Numbered from the stretch's first letter, positions 1-9,041 are shown. The stretch is DNA of 64,000 nt from Opitutia bacterium ISCC 52 (GCA_014529675.2 CP076040.1:2313894-2377893), one strand, 5' to 3'. The notes: generated by a model not told the origin, from the letters alone. Made by a program: numbers and translations.

Positions 1-2
1 GC

Positions 3-407
3 ACCAAGCAAGAATTTGAAGACTTCAATTTAAAATTAGAAGTCATGGTTCCTGAGAAAGGTAACAGTGGCATCTACTTGAGAGGCATTTATGAAATCCA
101 GGTTGCTGCTACCTATGGCAAGGGCCTGGACTCCCACTTCATGGGCGGCATCTACAGTCGGGTTGCTCCAGCCATGTTAGCAGAAAAACCTACAGGCGAA
201 TGGCAAACCTACGACATCACGCTCGTCGATCGACATGCGACGGTGATCCTGAACGGAAAAAAGATTCATGACAACGTGCCTCTACAAGGCTGCACTGGTG
301 GCGCTCTCTGGTCAGACGAATCGAAACCTGGCCCTATCTACCTCCAAGGTGACCACACTCAGGCCAGCTATCGAAATATCGTACTGACACCGGTGGTTAA
401 GAAATGA
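3..407 (+). CDS. DUF1080 (3-keto-disaccharide hydrolase-like) protein, 3' part
   Basis: The open frame enters from the left edge, so the N-terminus and any signal peptide are missing; about 134 codons remain. The segment has the features of the C-terminal half of a DUF1080 concanavalin-like jelly roll: a GNSGIYLRG strand, EIQV, a GGIY turn, GEWQTYDI, and a closing GPIYLQGDH followed by a YRNI strand. DUF1080 proteins are abundant secreted proteins of PVC bacteria, and some hydrolyse 3-keto-glycosides. The substrate cannot be read from this fragment. The stop lies directly before an inverted-repeat element. The family call is firm, the enzymatic role is inferred. Confidence 0.85.
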   Translation, partial: TKQEFEDFNLKLEVMVPEKGNSGIYLRGIYEIQVAATYGKGLDSHFMGGIYSRVAPAMLAEKPTGEWQTYDITLVDRHATVILNGKKIHDNVPLQGCTGGALWSDESKPGPIYLQGDHTQASYRNIVLTPVVKK

Positions 408-411
408 GGAA

Positions 412-516
412 TTAATCACTAATGGACACTAATGTACACGAATACTTGGAAACTCTAAAAAGCGTTCTGAGTAACGGCCTTTTTGATTCGTGTCTATTCG
501 TGTAATTCGTGGTTAA
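412..516. repeat. Imperfect long inverted repeat, REP/MITE-like
   Basis: The left arm (412-443) reads ttaatcact...cacgaat and the right arm (486-516) attcgtgt...ggttaa. The right arm's reverse complement matches the left arm with only a few mismatches over about 31 bases, enclosing a 42-base centre. Within each arm the short unit attcgtg / cacgaat recurs. It lies between two convergent genes (DUF1080 plus strand, sialidase minus strand), so it could act as a bidirectional terminator or be a non-autonomous interspersed repeat. No second copy was seen in the window. Confidence 0.6.
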
Positions 517-539
517 CTTTTACTCCCTAATCTTCATTT

Positions 540-1787
540 TTACCTGTCAAACTTCAGCTGATTCAGAGGTCCGTCTGACGAATCCAATTGATCCTCGCCA
601 TCGGTTAACCATTCCAGGTTGAACGATACGACACTCATGGCCTGGTTTTTGAAGTGATTGCCTTCGAAGCCTTCGATCGTGCCACCTTCGTAAAGAAGGT
701 GAACCATGGCATCCTCTGTCACGGCCATATCCGAATACCCTGAGATACCCGGATCGACGACCTTGGAAACCGGCCAAGTGTGACCCTCGTCATAGCTCAT
801 ACGAACGGTCAGGTTAGTACGATGACGATTGCGAGCTGAGCGGGGTGTTGATTGTTTACTGGCCATCCAAGGATCGTGACGACTGTCCGGGTTACAGAAA
901 AGGATACGGTTTTTGGACTGCGCTGGCTGCATCGAATAGCGAACCATACTGGCAAAACAAATAGGTTCGAAGAAAGCGTCATGAAAGAACGGTTCCGACC
1001 AGTTGGTAGCACCATCTTCACTATAGCTGATCAAGCGACGATAGTTGATGGATTCATTCCGACTATTAAACATCACTCGTCCATCGGCCAATTGAATGAC
1101 CGAGGTTTCGTTAGGTATCACTGAGACGTCGTTGTCCGGAACAGCTACTTCCCCGGCCCTCCAGGTTTTCCCATGATCATCACTGTAGACAGAGACGACA
1201 ATCGAGGGACGGTGCCCACGATGATTCGGTCCGAATTCCTTTCCACCACCATCAGATAGCCAAAACGGAACCACCAATCGCCCGTTCATCATCTGAATGC
1301 CGTGACCCGGTCCCGGGGCCAAAACAACCCAGGGGTAGATCTCTTTGAATTGATCAATAACGGACGTAATCTCGATGGGATCACTCCAACTCAGACCATC
1401 GTCGTCCGACTTTGTGTAGAAACATTTCGCATAGTCGATTTGATAGAGCAGATGCACCTCACCCGTCTCATAATCGGTAATGGGCATCGCGTTGTCGCAA
1501 GGTAGATCACCGTCTTCGACTACCACCTGAAGCGGCTCCCAGGTTTTGCCCATGTCGGTGCTACGTCGCATGACGATATTGATAGGATCCCAGTCACCGC
1601 CTTTTCCTTTTCTAGCCGCAGCAAAGGCCAACAAGGAGCCTTCCTTGGTCGCAACCATGGAAGCGATACGATACGTGAAATACCCGTGGGTGCCAGCTTG
1701 GTAGAGCACCTGGCGATTGATCTCAGGTGCGGCAGTGAGGGCAAGGCCGCACAGCATTAGGGAAATTATTGAGACTATGAACTTCAT
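540..1787 (-). CDS. Secreted exo-alpha-sialidase-like BNR protein (GH33-type)
   Basis: 415 residues with a Sec signal peptide ending near residue 19. It shows the sialidase six-blade pattern: a YRIA version of the FRIP arginine motif (Arg40), five Asp-boxes (STDMGKTW 76-83, SDDDGLSW 127-134, SDDHGKTW 202-209, SEDGATNW 256-263, SYDEGHTW 331-338), an acidic GGDWD segment before the first box, an NET/NSRNE region (Glu227, Arg243), and a GYSDM segment whose Tyr351 is a candidate nucleophile. The expected role is release of sialic acid or a related nonulosonic acid, outside the cytoplasm. It is downstream of a sulfatase gene on the same strand with a 32-base gap, so the two are probably co-transcribed. 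Many PVC sialidase homologues have unproven substrates, so specificity is uncertain. Confidence 0.85.
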   Translation of the reverse strand: MKFIVSIISLMLCGLALTAAPEINRQVLYQAGTHGYFTYRIASMVATKEGSLLAFAAARKGKGGDWDPINIVMRRSTDMGKTWEPLQVVVEDGDLPCDNAMPITDYETGEVHLLYQIDYAKCFYTKSDDDGLSWSDPIEITSVIDQFKEIYPWVVLAPGPGHGIQMMNGRLVVPFWLSDGGGKEFGPNHRGHRPSIVVSVYSDDHGKTWRAGEVAVPDNDVSVIPNETSVIQLADGRVMFNSRNESINYRRLISYSEDGATNWSEPFFHDAFFEPICFASMVRYSMQPAQSKNRILFCNPDSRHDPWMASKQSTPRSARNRHRTNLTVRMSYDEGHTWPVSKVVDPGISGYSDMAVTEDAMVHLLYEGGTIEGFEGNHFKNQAMSVVSFNLEWLTDGEDQLDSSDGPLNQLKFDR

Positions 1788-1819
1788 AAATGGGTCGAAG
1801 CTAAAGCAGCTCCTACAGA

Positions 1820-3235
1820 TTAATTGCTACCCTGATACAGAGGATTCGACCTCATCGGATCCGCGCCCACTTCAAGACGCCAAGCCTGTAATTCGGCCAA
1901 GAGTGACTTCGCAACAGCCGAACGTTTGTTAGCCAGGTTGTTTTGCTCACTCACGTCATCGGCCAAGTTGTAGAGTTCAAGCTCTCCGGTGTCATATTTT
2001 TCAATGAGCTTCCAGTCACCCTTGCGAATGACACCTGAAGGGAAACTTTCCGGATGCTGATTGTAGTGAGGATAATGCCAGAAGATAGCATCACGATCAA
2101 TCCGTCCTTGATTTTTCAATACCGGCGATAAGTCTACGCCATCGAGGTGTTGCAAAGGGCGCATGGGCTGTTCTGCTGCCGCCAATATAGTGGGATAAAA
2201 ATCGGAACTGGTTACCAACACATCTGAAACGGAACCCGGCTTTGTAGCCCCGGGCCATTTGATGATGACTGGGACACGCAGACCTCCTTCATAGTTCGAA
2301 CCCTTGTTAGCCCTTAGTGGAGCATTCTTGGTCGCTTTCCACATGCCACCATTATCGCTGGTAAAGATTACCAAGGTATTGTCTTCAGCGCCGATATCTC
2401 TGACTGCATTCATGATTCGGCCGACACTATCATCCACGCTTTCAACCATGGCAGCATAACGTGGGTCTCCCTGACTCTGGTCCTTGGGAATCTTCTCATA
2501 CTTCGCCACCTTGTCGGGCTTGCCTTGAAGTGGAGTATGCACTGCGTAATGCGACATCATGAGAAAGAACGGCTTGTCCTTGTTATCCCGGACAAACTTC
2601 TCCCCTTCCTCGGCTAAGCGGTCCGGCAAATAATCCCCGTCTTTGCCCGAAAGTGGATTATCCTTAAATACTTTCAGACCGCCCGCCGTTGGTATCGTCC
2701 AACTTCCCTCAAACGGATACCAATAACTGCCAGGTGCGCCATAGTCCCGGCCGGCCACATTTAAATCGAAGCCTTGGTGCTCAGGAAAATAATAAGGCAA
2801 AGGTCCCAGATGCCACTTTCCCATGAAAGCGGTCTTGTAGCCGCCCTCACGTAATGCTTCGGCAATCGTAAATTCCTCTAAAGGCAGATTCGAAATATAG
2901 CGGGCTTCCTGCTTCATGTATTTCTTGGCATCCCATCGACCAGAAGGCAGCCACTGGGTTAACAGAAGGCGCGCCGGATATTTCCCTGTCATCACCGCTG
3001 CTCGAGTAGGCGAACACACATTGCAGGCGGCATAACCGTTGGTGAAAAGCATGCCGTCGGCCGCCAGTTGGTCGATATTGGGAGTCTGATAATAGTCGCT
3101 GCCACTTGCCCCTACGTCATTCCACCCAAGGTCATCGATCAGAAAGAAGACGACGTTGAGGGGCTTTGCCGTCGACGCGAGCGGCCAAATGCCAGCCATT
3201 AGACAAAAAAGAAGAAATAGTTTCTTAGGACGCAT
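1820..3235 (-). CDS. Secreted type I sulfatase (arylsulfatase A-like)
   Basis: 471 residues with a signal peptide ending after STA (about residue 23). Alkaline-phosphatase-superfamily sulfatase with all hallmarks: metal-binding Asp34-Asp35 in FLIDDLGW, the formylglycine motif C74-S-P-T-R, the GKWHLG motif (Lys140, His142), His233 in the AVHTP segment, Asp294-Asn295 in FTSDNGG, and Lys311. Cys74 must be converted to formylglycine by a maturase not present here. Expected to remove sulfate esters from a glycan in the periplasm or outside. First gene of a probable two-gene unit with the sialidase; divergent from the next sulfatase across a 123-base region. The substrate cannot be assigned. Confidence 0.93.
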   Translation of the reverse strand: MRPKKLFLLFCLMAGIWPLASTAKPLNVVFFLIDDLGWNDVGASGSDYYQTPNIDQLAADGMLFTNGYAACNVCSPTRAAVMTGKYPARLLLTQWLPSGRWDAKKYMKQEARYISNLPLEEFTIAEALREGGYKTAFMGKWHLGPLPYYFPEHQGFDLNVAGRDYGAPGSYWYPFEGSWTIPTAGGLKVFKDNPLSGKDGDYLPDRLAEEGEKFVRDNKDKPFFLMMSHYAVHTPLQGKPDKVAKYEKIPKDQSQGDPRYAAMVESVDDSVGRIMNAVRDIGAEDNTLVIFTSDNGGMWKATKNAPLRANKGSNYEGGLRVPVIIKWPGATKPGSVSDVLVTSSDFYPTILAAAEQPMRPLQHLDGVDLSPVLKNQGRIDRDAIFWHYPHYNQHPESFPSGVIRKGDWKLIEKYDTGELELYNLADDVSEQNNLANKRSAVAKSLLAELQAWRLEVGADPMRSNPLYQGSN

Positions 3236-3358
3236 AAGTATAAATTAAACCAGATTTGAGAAAAAAGAAAAGTGTAGAGAATACAGACAAAGCCCACACT
3301 CTACATTGACCTGTATCTCTAATGTACCAAAGCTTCGGTTTTTACTATCACCTACCCT
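3236..3358. promoter_or_regulatory. Divergent promoter region between two sulfatases
   Basis: 123 AT-rich bases separate two divergently transcribed sulfatase genes, so both promoters must lie here. Interleaved symmetry is visible: tgtagag (3273-3279) with ctctaca (3299-3305), and agagaatacag (3276-3286) with ctgtatctct (3311-3320, one base short). This could be an operator for a shared regulator. No confident -10/-35 pair can be named. Confidence 0.3.
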
Positions 3359-4711
3359 ATGAAAACTACCCTGAAAGCGCTGTTTATTCTTTCAATCCTA
3401 ACGCTAGGCATACAAGCCGCCGACAAACCCAATGTCATTCTCTTACTCAGTGATGACCAGGCCTGGAACGATTATTCCTTTCTAGGGCATCCAGATGTTA
3501 GGACCCCGAACATCGATCAACTGGCCGGTGAATCAGTGACCTTCCCCAGGGGCTATGTGCCTACCGCTTTATGCCGCCCCTCATTAATGACCCTGGCTAC
3601 GGGACATTATGCTCACCGTCACGGGGTAACCGGCAATGACCCTTCACCCAAATACGCGGAAAAAGATTCGCCACTCTACAACGAGCGCAGAGCCCAACTC
3701 ATTTCCTACATCGACGAATTCGATACCCTGCCTGAGCTACTCGGTGAGCAGGGTTATCTCAGCCACCAGAGTGGTAAATGGTGGGAAGGTAATTTCACAC
3801 GTGGTGGATTCACCCACGGCATGACTCGAGGCTTTCCGGAGCCGGGCGGACGACATGGTGATGATGGACTCAAGATCGGCCGCGAAGGACTTCAGGAGAT
3901 CTACGACTTTGTAGACATGTCGGTCGAAGAAGATAAGCCCTTTTACTTGTGGTATGCTGCATTCCTTCCTCATACGCCGCACAATCCGCCTGACCGTCTT
4001 CTCAACAAATACAAAGACCACCACCCACTCACCATCGCCAAATACTACGCCATGATCGAATGGTGGGACGAAACCTGTGGCGATATTGTCAACTATCTCG
4101 AAAAGAAAAACATTCGGGACAATACCCTCATCGTTTACGTCGGTGACAATGGCTGGATTCAGCATCCCGAAAAACGCGGTTACGACGCACGCTCCAAACA
4201 GACACCCTACGAAGGCGGCATCCGACAACCCACCCTTTATTCATGGCCTGAAAAACTTAAGCCTGCCCATCGCATGGACTTGGTAAGCAGTATCGATATT
4301 TTACCTACTATTCTTGCCGCAACCGGTGCCCGCCAACCGTCGATCGAGATTCCCGGCCTGAATCTGCTTCCCTCGATGGAGGAAGGATCGCCTATCAAGC
4401 GTGACGCCATCTTCGGCGAATCCTTTGCCCATGACGTAGCGGATATCGAAAACCCAGAGACTTCCCTCATCTTCCGCTGGTGTATCCAAGGAGACTGGAA
4501 ACTACTTCTCACTTATGATGGAGAAGTAAACCGCTACAAGACCACTCATCCTCGCGAAGAAAAACGCCCACAGTTCTTCAATCTTCGAACCGACCCCCAT
4601 GAACTCACCAACCTCGCCGGGGATAACCCAAAGGTGGTCGCTCGCATGGTTAAAATGATCGATGACTGGTATCCGGTTAAAGAGCGAAAGGTTCTCAAAA
4701 AATTTAATTAA
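3359..4711 (+). CDS. Secreted sulfatase of a variant subfamily (C-R-P-S-L active site)
   Basis: 450 residues, signal peptide to about residue 20. Sulfatase fold with Asp32-Asp33 in LLSDDQAW, an active-site segment C72-R-P-S-L rather than C-x-P-S-R, SGKWWEG (Lys140) where most sulfatases have GKWH, His205 in a LPHTPH segment, and VGDNGW late in the protein. Cys72 is still positioned for formylglycine conversion, but the arginine that normally follows and the histidine after the KW pair are both replaced. This may mark a distinct subfamily with a different pocket. It starts an operon: the next sulfatase begins 10 bases after its stop. Confidence 0.88.
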   Translation: MKTTLKALFILSILTLGIQAADKPNVILLLSDDQAWNDYSFLGHPDVRTPNIDQLAGESVTFPRGYVPTALCRPSLMTLATGHYAHRHGVTGNDPSPKYAEKDSPLYNERRAQLISYIDEFDTLPELLGEQGYLSHQSGKWWEGNFTRGGFTHGMTRGFPEPGGRHGDDGLKIGREGLQEIYDFVDMSVEEDKPFYLWYAAFLPHTPHNPPDRLLNKYKDHHPLTIAKYYAMIEWWDETCGDIVNYLEKKNIRDNTLIVYVGDNGWIQHPEKRGYDARSKQTPYEGGIRQPTLYSWPEKLKPAHRMDLVSSIDILPTILAATGARQPSIEIPGLNLLPSMEEGSPIKRDAIFGESFAHDVADIENPETSLIFRWCIQGDWKLLLTYDGEVNRYKTTHPREEKRPQFFNLRTDPHELTNLAGDNPKVVARMVKMIDDWYPVKERKVLKKFN

Positions 4712-4721
4712 TACCAGGGAG

Positions 4722-6086
4722 ATGAAACCTCTATTGGCCTTCTTATCGATCGGGTTATCTTTATACCTAGCTGGCCCCACCCTTCAAGCAGTCGAACAGC
4801 CCAACATAGTTGTTCTTTTTGCAGACGATTCCGGCTATGCCGATTTCGGTTTTCAAGAAAGTGTTCGTGACGACTTCAAACACCTTACCCCGCACATTGA
4901 CAGCATTGCCGACGCGGGAGCTCGGTTTACCAACGCTTATGTAACCGCTGCTGTTTGTTCACCCTCTCGTGCGGGTATGATGACTGGACGTTATCAGGAG
5001 CGCTTCGGTCATGAAACCAACTTACCTCCCGGCACTCAAAACGGCTTGCCCTTGTCTGAAACGTTCGGTGTTAAACGACTACAGAAAATCGGTTATACAA
5101 CGGGACTCATCGGAAAGTGGCATCTTGGCTATCCTGATGCGTTTCACCCCAATAAAAGAGGCTACGATGACTTCTATGGTTTGCTTCAAGGATCCCGTCC
5201 TTATTACCCCATGGAAAAGACCACCAAGGATCGGGTCATTCAAGATAATGGAGTTAATACTCCCGAGTCGAGTTACGTAACCGACAGGCTGGGAGATGCT
5301 GCCTGTGAATTCATTAAGAAAAACAAAGACAAACCGTTCTACCTCTTCCTTTCTTTTACCGCACCCCATGGGCCACTCCAGCCACGCATGAGCAGTTACG
5401 ACGCCCAACGCATAAAACACATTGCGCATGAGCCACGTCGGAACTACGCAGGATTGATCGTAGCTATGGATGACAATGTCGGAAAGGTTCTCAGCACCCT
5501 CGAGAACACAGGGCTGAACGATAACACCATCGTTATTTTCACCAACGACAACGGCGGCCCTGGAGGCAAGGACTCGACCAGCAACTATCCACTTCGCGGC
5601 TACAAAGGCGGTCTTTACGAGGGAGGTGTTCGTGTGCCCTGGGCCATCGCCTGGCCCGGCGTTATTGAGCCTGGCATGGTCATCGATACCCCGGTCAGTA
5701 CGATGGATATTTTGCCGACTGCGTTTGAAGCTGCTGGCGAACCCATCGATCCTTCATGGGGTCTGGACGGACACAGCCTGCTCCCTCTTTTCGGTGCTTC
5801 TCAAAAACCCTTTCCAAACCGCACTCTTTACTGGCGCCGCAGTGGCATCGAAGGCCCTATTTCCTTACGTGTTGGAGATTGGAAACTGCTCAATCGAAAT
5901 ACACCCGATGGGAAACCTGAGCTCTACAATCTCGCGTCCGACATAGGCGAAAGCAAAAACGTGGCGACAGAACATCCCAAAGTCCTGAAACACCTTCTAG
6001 TCAAATTAGACGCCTGGGAAAAAGATTTAGTTACCCCACTTTGGGGTCCCGGTAGTCTTGACTATAAAGATCCCAAGAAAAAATGA
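4722..6086 (+). CDS. Secreted type I sulfatase
   Basis: The start is placed at the ATG at 4722 because it is preceded by an aggga ribosome-binding site and opens a clean signal peptide (MKPLLAFLSI...). The in-frame upstream extension to 4662 would overlap the previous gene and put charged residues before the signal. 454 residues. Motifs: FADDSGYADFG metal site near residues 34-36, formylglycine motif C79-S-P-S-R, IGKWHLG, an APHGP histidine segment, and FTNDNGG. It overlaps the next gene by the 4 bases ATGA, so translation is probably coupled. Two sulfatases in tandem suggest sequential desulfation of one substrate. Confidence 0.92.
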   Translation: MKPLLAFLSIGLSLYLAGPTLQAVEQPNIVVLFADDSGYADFGFQESVRDDFKHLTPHIDSIADAGARFTNAYVTAAVCSPSRAGMMTGRYQERFGHETNLPPGTQNGLPLSETFGVKRLQKIGYTTGLIGKWHLGYPDAFHPNKRGYDDFYGLLQGSRPYYPMEKTTKDRVIQDNGVNTPESSYVTDRLGDAACEFIKKNKDKPFYLFLSFTAPHGPLQPRMSSYDAQRIKHIAHEPRRNYAGLIVAMDDNVGKVLSTLENTGLNDNTIVIFTNDNGGPGGKDSTSNYPLRGYKGGLYEGGVRVPWAIAWPGVIEPGMVIDTPVSTMDILPTAFEAAGEPIDPSWGLDGHSLLPLFGASQKPFPNRTLYWRRSGIEGPISLRVGDWKLLNRNTPDGKPELYNLASDIGESKNVATEHPKVLKHLLVKLDAWEKDLVTPLWGPGSLDYKDPKKK

Positions 6087-7336
6087 AATGCTCTATCTAC
6101 ATCTCCTTTCTGCTCGTTGCGATTTCCACCTCAGCCGTTGCAGTTGAGAATCTGGAAGTTAAACAAATCACTGAAGGTCCCGAACACCACTTCTTCGGCT
6201 ACATCGGCCATGTTCAGAATATTTCCTGGAATGAATCGGAGCGTTACATCCTGGCTCTTCGTTCAACCTTCCAGGACCACCTACCAGAAGGCCATGAGCC
6301 GGCAGATGTAATCTTGATCGATACGCAGAACAACAACCAAGTAATCAAAATCGAAGAATCTCGTGGCTGGAATCCGCAACAGGGGACCATGTTCTACTGG
6401 AATCCTCTCAAACCGGATACCCAGTTCTTCTTTAATGACCGAGATCAAAAGACAGGGAAAGTCTTCACGGTCCTCTACGACATTGAAAAGAAACAACGCA
6501 TTCGGGAATACCGTTTCGAGGATCACCCGATTGGCAATGGAGGAGTGATGCAGGAAGGCGGTTACTTTTCCGGCATCAACTACGCCCGCATGGCACGGCT
6601 ACGTCCGGTAACCGGCTACAAAGGTGCCTGGGACTGGACCGAGAGTGTTTTGCATCCCAAGGACGACGGTATCTACAAAGTGAATACCGAAACCGAACAA
6701 GCCAAGGTCCTGGTATCATTCCATCAAATGGCCGAGGTCATTCGTAAAACCGAGCCCCATATCGACCACCTGGCACTGTTCATCAATCACACGCTTTGGA
6801 ACCGTGAGGGAGATCGACTATTTTTCTTTGCACGAGCTGGATGGCGCGGAAACAGAACACATCCCCGTGTAAACGTTCCTTTTGTCGTCAACGCCGATGG
6901 TACCGGACTCAAACGTTTGAAAACCTTTTTTGGAGGGCATCCCGAGTGGGATTACGGACAGCGAATGATGGGTGCCTTAGATGGACGCCAAGTGATCTAC
7001 GATGTGGATCGAGATCAAGTCGTCGGACACCTGGGTAACCAAGAGATTTTCCCAGACCCGGAGGGTGACATCACGCTCTCCCCCCAAGGCGACTGGTTTG
7101 TCAATGGCCACAAAGACAAGGGAGCTGCCAAAAACTACTACACCTTCTACCAACGATCCACCAATAAGTGGTTTCGCTCCCAGGGATTCGACATTGGTCA
7201 GTGGATATCCGGTGATCTTCGACAGGACCCCTCCCCGACCTGGAATCGCAGCGGAACCAAGATCATGGTTCCAGGCCTGGTCGGCGACACAACACCCAGT
7301 CGCCAATTGTTCATTATCAGTCTACCTGAAAAATGA
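6083..7336 (+). CDS. Secreted beta-propeller protein (TolB / oligogalacturonate-lyase-like)
   Basis: 417 residues, signal peptide ending near SAVA (residue 20). The body is a series of propeller-like blades with WNESERYILAL, WNPLKPDTQFFF, WNREGDRLFFF and WNRSGTKIMV strands, the pattern of TolB-type WD40-like repeats. The late HPEWD segment and overall arrangement recall PL22 oligogalacturonate lyases, which use a propeller with metal-binding histidines, but I cannot confirm catalytic residues. It sits between a sulfatase and an esterase with ATGA overlaps on both sides, so it almost certainly acts on the same substrate, as a lyase or as a binding protein. Fold likely, function unknown. Confidence 0.6.
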   Translation: MKCSIYISFLLVAISTSAVAVENLEVKQITEGPEHHFFGYIGHVQNISWNESERYILALRSTFQDHLPEGHEPADVILIDTQNNNQVIKIEESRGWNPQQGTMFYWNPLKPDTQFFFNDRDQKTGKVFTVLYDIEKKQRIREYRFEDHPIGNGGVMQEGGYFSGINYARMARLRPVTGYKGAWDWTESVLHPKDDGIYKVNTETEQAKVLVSFHQMAEVIRKTEPHIDHLALFINHTLWNREGDRLFFFARAGWRGNRTHPRVNVPFVVNADGTGLKRLKTFFGGHPEWDYGQRMMGALDGRQVIYDVDRDQVVGHLGNQEIFPDPEGDITLSPQGDWFVNGHKDKGAAKNYYTFYQRSTNKWFRSQGFDIGQWISGDLRQDPSPTWNRSGTKIMVPGLVGDTTPSRQLFIISLPEK

Positions 7337-8217
7337 GTTGGCAGGGCCTAACTATTTTATGCTCGTTTCTACTCTCTGCCCTCATTCAATTAAGCGTCGC
7401 ACAGTCCATGAATGCACCTGATCCCAAACGCCCGTTAGATGCCATCGCAGACCAACTGGAACCATCGACAAAAGTGGTCTATAAAACAGTCGGTGATCGA
7501 TCACTAAATCTGCACATCTTCAATCCAGCCGATCACAAAACCTCGGATAAGAGAGCTGTATTCATCACCTTTCACGGAGGAGGCTGGGTAAACCGGGACG
7601 CCAGGTATTTTTATCCCTTCGCCGATCATTTTGCTCAACAGGGAATAGTCGGGGTCAGCGTCGAGTATCGACTCCATGACAAAGACGCAGATGTCTCTGT
7701 CTTCGATTGTGTAAAAGATGCAAGATCCGCGGTCCGTTACGTGCGTAAGCATGCAAGCGAGCTTGGCATCGACCCCAATAGGGTGATTGTCAGCGGCGGC
7801 TCTGCCGGTGCGCATCTAGCTGCGGGCACAGCCCTTTTCGATGAGGTAAATGACACCAGCGATGATTTTTCCATTTCAACAATCCCGGATGTGTTAATCC
7901 TCTATTACCCAGTCATCGACACTTCCGTGGACGGTTATGGAAATGAGAAAATTGGTGAGCGATGGAAAGAACTCTCCCCCGTCGATCAAGTCCGCGGTGG
8001 CATGCCACCTACACTGGTTCTCCACGGCACAGGCGATGAAGTAACTCCCTATGCCGGAGCCAAACGATTTGAAGAAAAAATGCTGGAGGCGGGAAACAAG
8101 TGCCAGCTCATCACCTACGAAGGCGGCAGGCACGGCTACTTCATTTTCGATCTCGACCTATTCCAGGAAACTATGGAGCAAACTGATAGCTTTCTTAAGT
8201 CCAACGACCTAATTTAA
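7333..8217 (+). CDS. Secreted alpha/beta-hydrolase (HSL-type carboxylesterase)
   Basis: 294 residues with an N-terminal hydrophobic segment consistent with a signal peptide (cleavage near SVAQ). HSL-family features: oxyanion motif HGGGW (81-85), nucleophile Ser157 in GGSAG, Asp235 in HGTGDEVTP and His267 in GGRHGY complete the triad. Expected to remove acetyl or other acyl esters. It overlaps the propeller gene by ATGA and closes the four-gene operon, fitting deacylation of a decorated, sulfated sugar. The 3' end overlaps the convergent DUF6090 pseudogene by 9 bases. Confidence 0.88.
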   Translation: MSWQGLTILCSFLLSALIQLSVAQSMNAPDPKRPLDAIADQLEPSTKVVYKTVGDRSLNLHIFNPADHKTSDKRAVFITFHGGGWVNRDARYFYPFADHFAQQGIVGVSVEYRLHDKDADVSVFDCVKDARSAVRYVRKHASELGIDPNRVIVSGGSAGAHLAAGTALFDEVNDTSDDFSISTIPDVLILYYPVIDTSVDGYGNEKIGERWKELSPVDQVRGGMPPTLVLHGTGDEVTPYAGAKRFEEKMLEAGNKCQLITYEGGRHGYFIFDLDLFQETMEQTDSFLKSNDLI

Positions 8218-8976
8218 AGCAGCATCCAGCTTTTCTATAAGATTTTTGATATCGCGCAGGCTGTATTGGTGCGAGATGAGGTAGGATTCTCCTTCAGCAA
8301 GACATGCTTTAAGAATCGAAAGAAAATTTTCGTCCTCTTTAAAGGCATCAAAGTTTCTCATTTCGGATAATCTTAGAATGGATATGAAATCGGGATTAAT
8401 GATGTCTGCAGAAATATACTCTCTTTTAAAGGGCTTCGAACCAAAATATTTCCTCATCGCAGGAGATATCTAAAAGTTGTAAAAATGCTAAAGGTCCTCT
8501 TCCTTAGCCTGTATGTAGGGATATCCGAATTGGTAGAGATTAGTAACTGCTCTGCGAAGTTCATCATCATTTACCAGATCAAGTCCTTTGTTTTGTAAAA
8601 GCTCATATCCTGCCGTCTTAGGAGTGAATCCAGGATAAAGCACGGCTAACAATAAGTAGACGCCATAAGACTCATCGTAGGCTAAATCATCCCGTGCGAT
8701 CTCTAACAATTTACGTGAAGACAATTGCTGATTCCTGAGGTGGGCCAAATTCCGATTGAATTCTTCCAAATCCATTTCCAGGTCAGATCGTATCTCTGCT
8801 AATATCGAGAGCTCAATTTGCCTGTCCTTCCTCGATTCGTTCCAATTATTCACCTGGAGGGCGATCAGGATGCCGATTACCACGAGAATTATTTCACCCA
8901 CCGCGTAAGTCAGGTAGCGCGTCACTTTGCTTTTTTCTAATAACCCCATCCTGATCTTGCTGAAAAAACGAATCAT
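8209..8976 (-). pseudogene. DUF6090 family membrane protein interrupted by two in-frame amber codons
   Basis: Read on the minus strand from 8976, the frame gives the DUF6090 N-terminus: a basic FFSKIR start, one membrane helix (GEIILVVIGILIALQ), NNWNE and a coiled-coil-like stretch. It then hits TAG at 8490-8488. The same frame continues through a second TAG at 8472-8470 and goes on for 83 codons to the stop at 8209. Reading through both ambers gives about 255 residues, near the usual family length, and the downstream part (MRKYFG..., YLISHQYSL) looks like the missing C-terminal half. No frame change is needed, so these are nonsense lesions. The N-terminal 162 residues might still be made. 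The role of DUF6090 is unknown. Confidence 0.75.
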
Positions 8977-9041
8977 TCAGACCCAAGCTACTAACGATTC
9001 ACGATTTGCCACAAACGAATTATTCTTGGTAAAAACAAACG

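Noticed and set aside
3737-4228. Long antisense frame of 163 codons inside a sulfatase gene
   Set aside because: It is a shadow of the sulfatase on the opposite strand, with no domain signature or spacing of its own.
4662-4721. Alternative longer start for the second sulfatase of the operon
   Set aside because: It lies within the previous gene and places basic residues before a normal signal peptide; ATG 4722 has a good ribosome-binding site.
8209-8976. Genome-wide reassignment of TAG as a sense codon
   Set aside because: Several intact genes here end with TAG at family-appropriate positions (10475, 26497, 46109), so TAG is best read as a normal stop.
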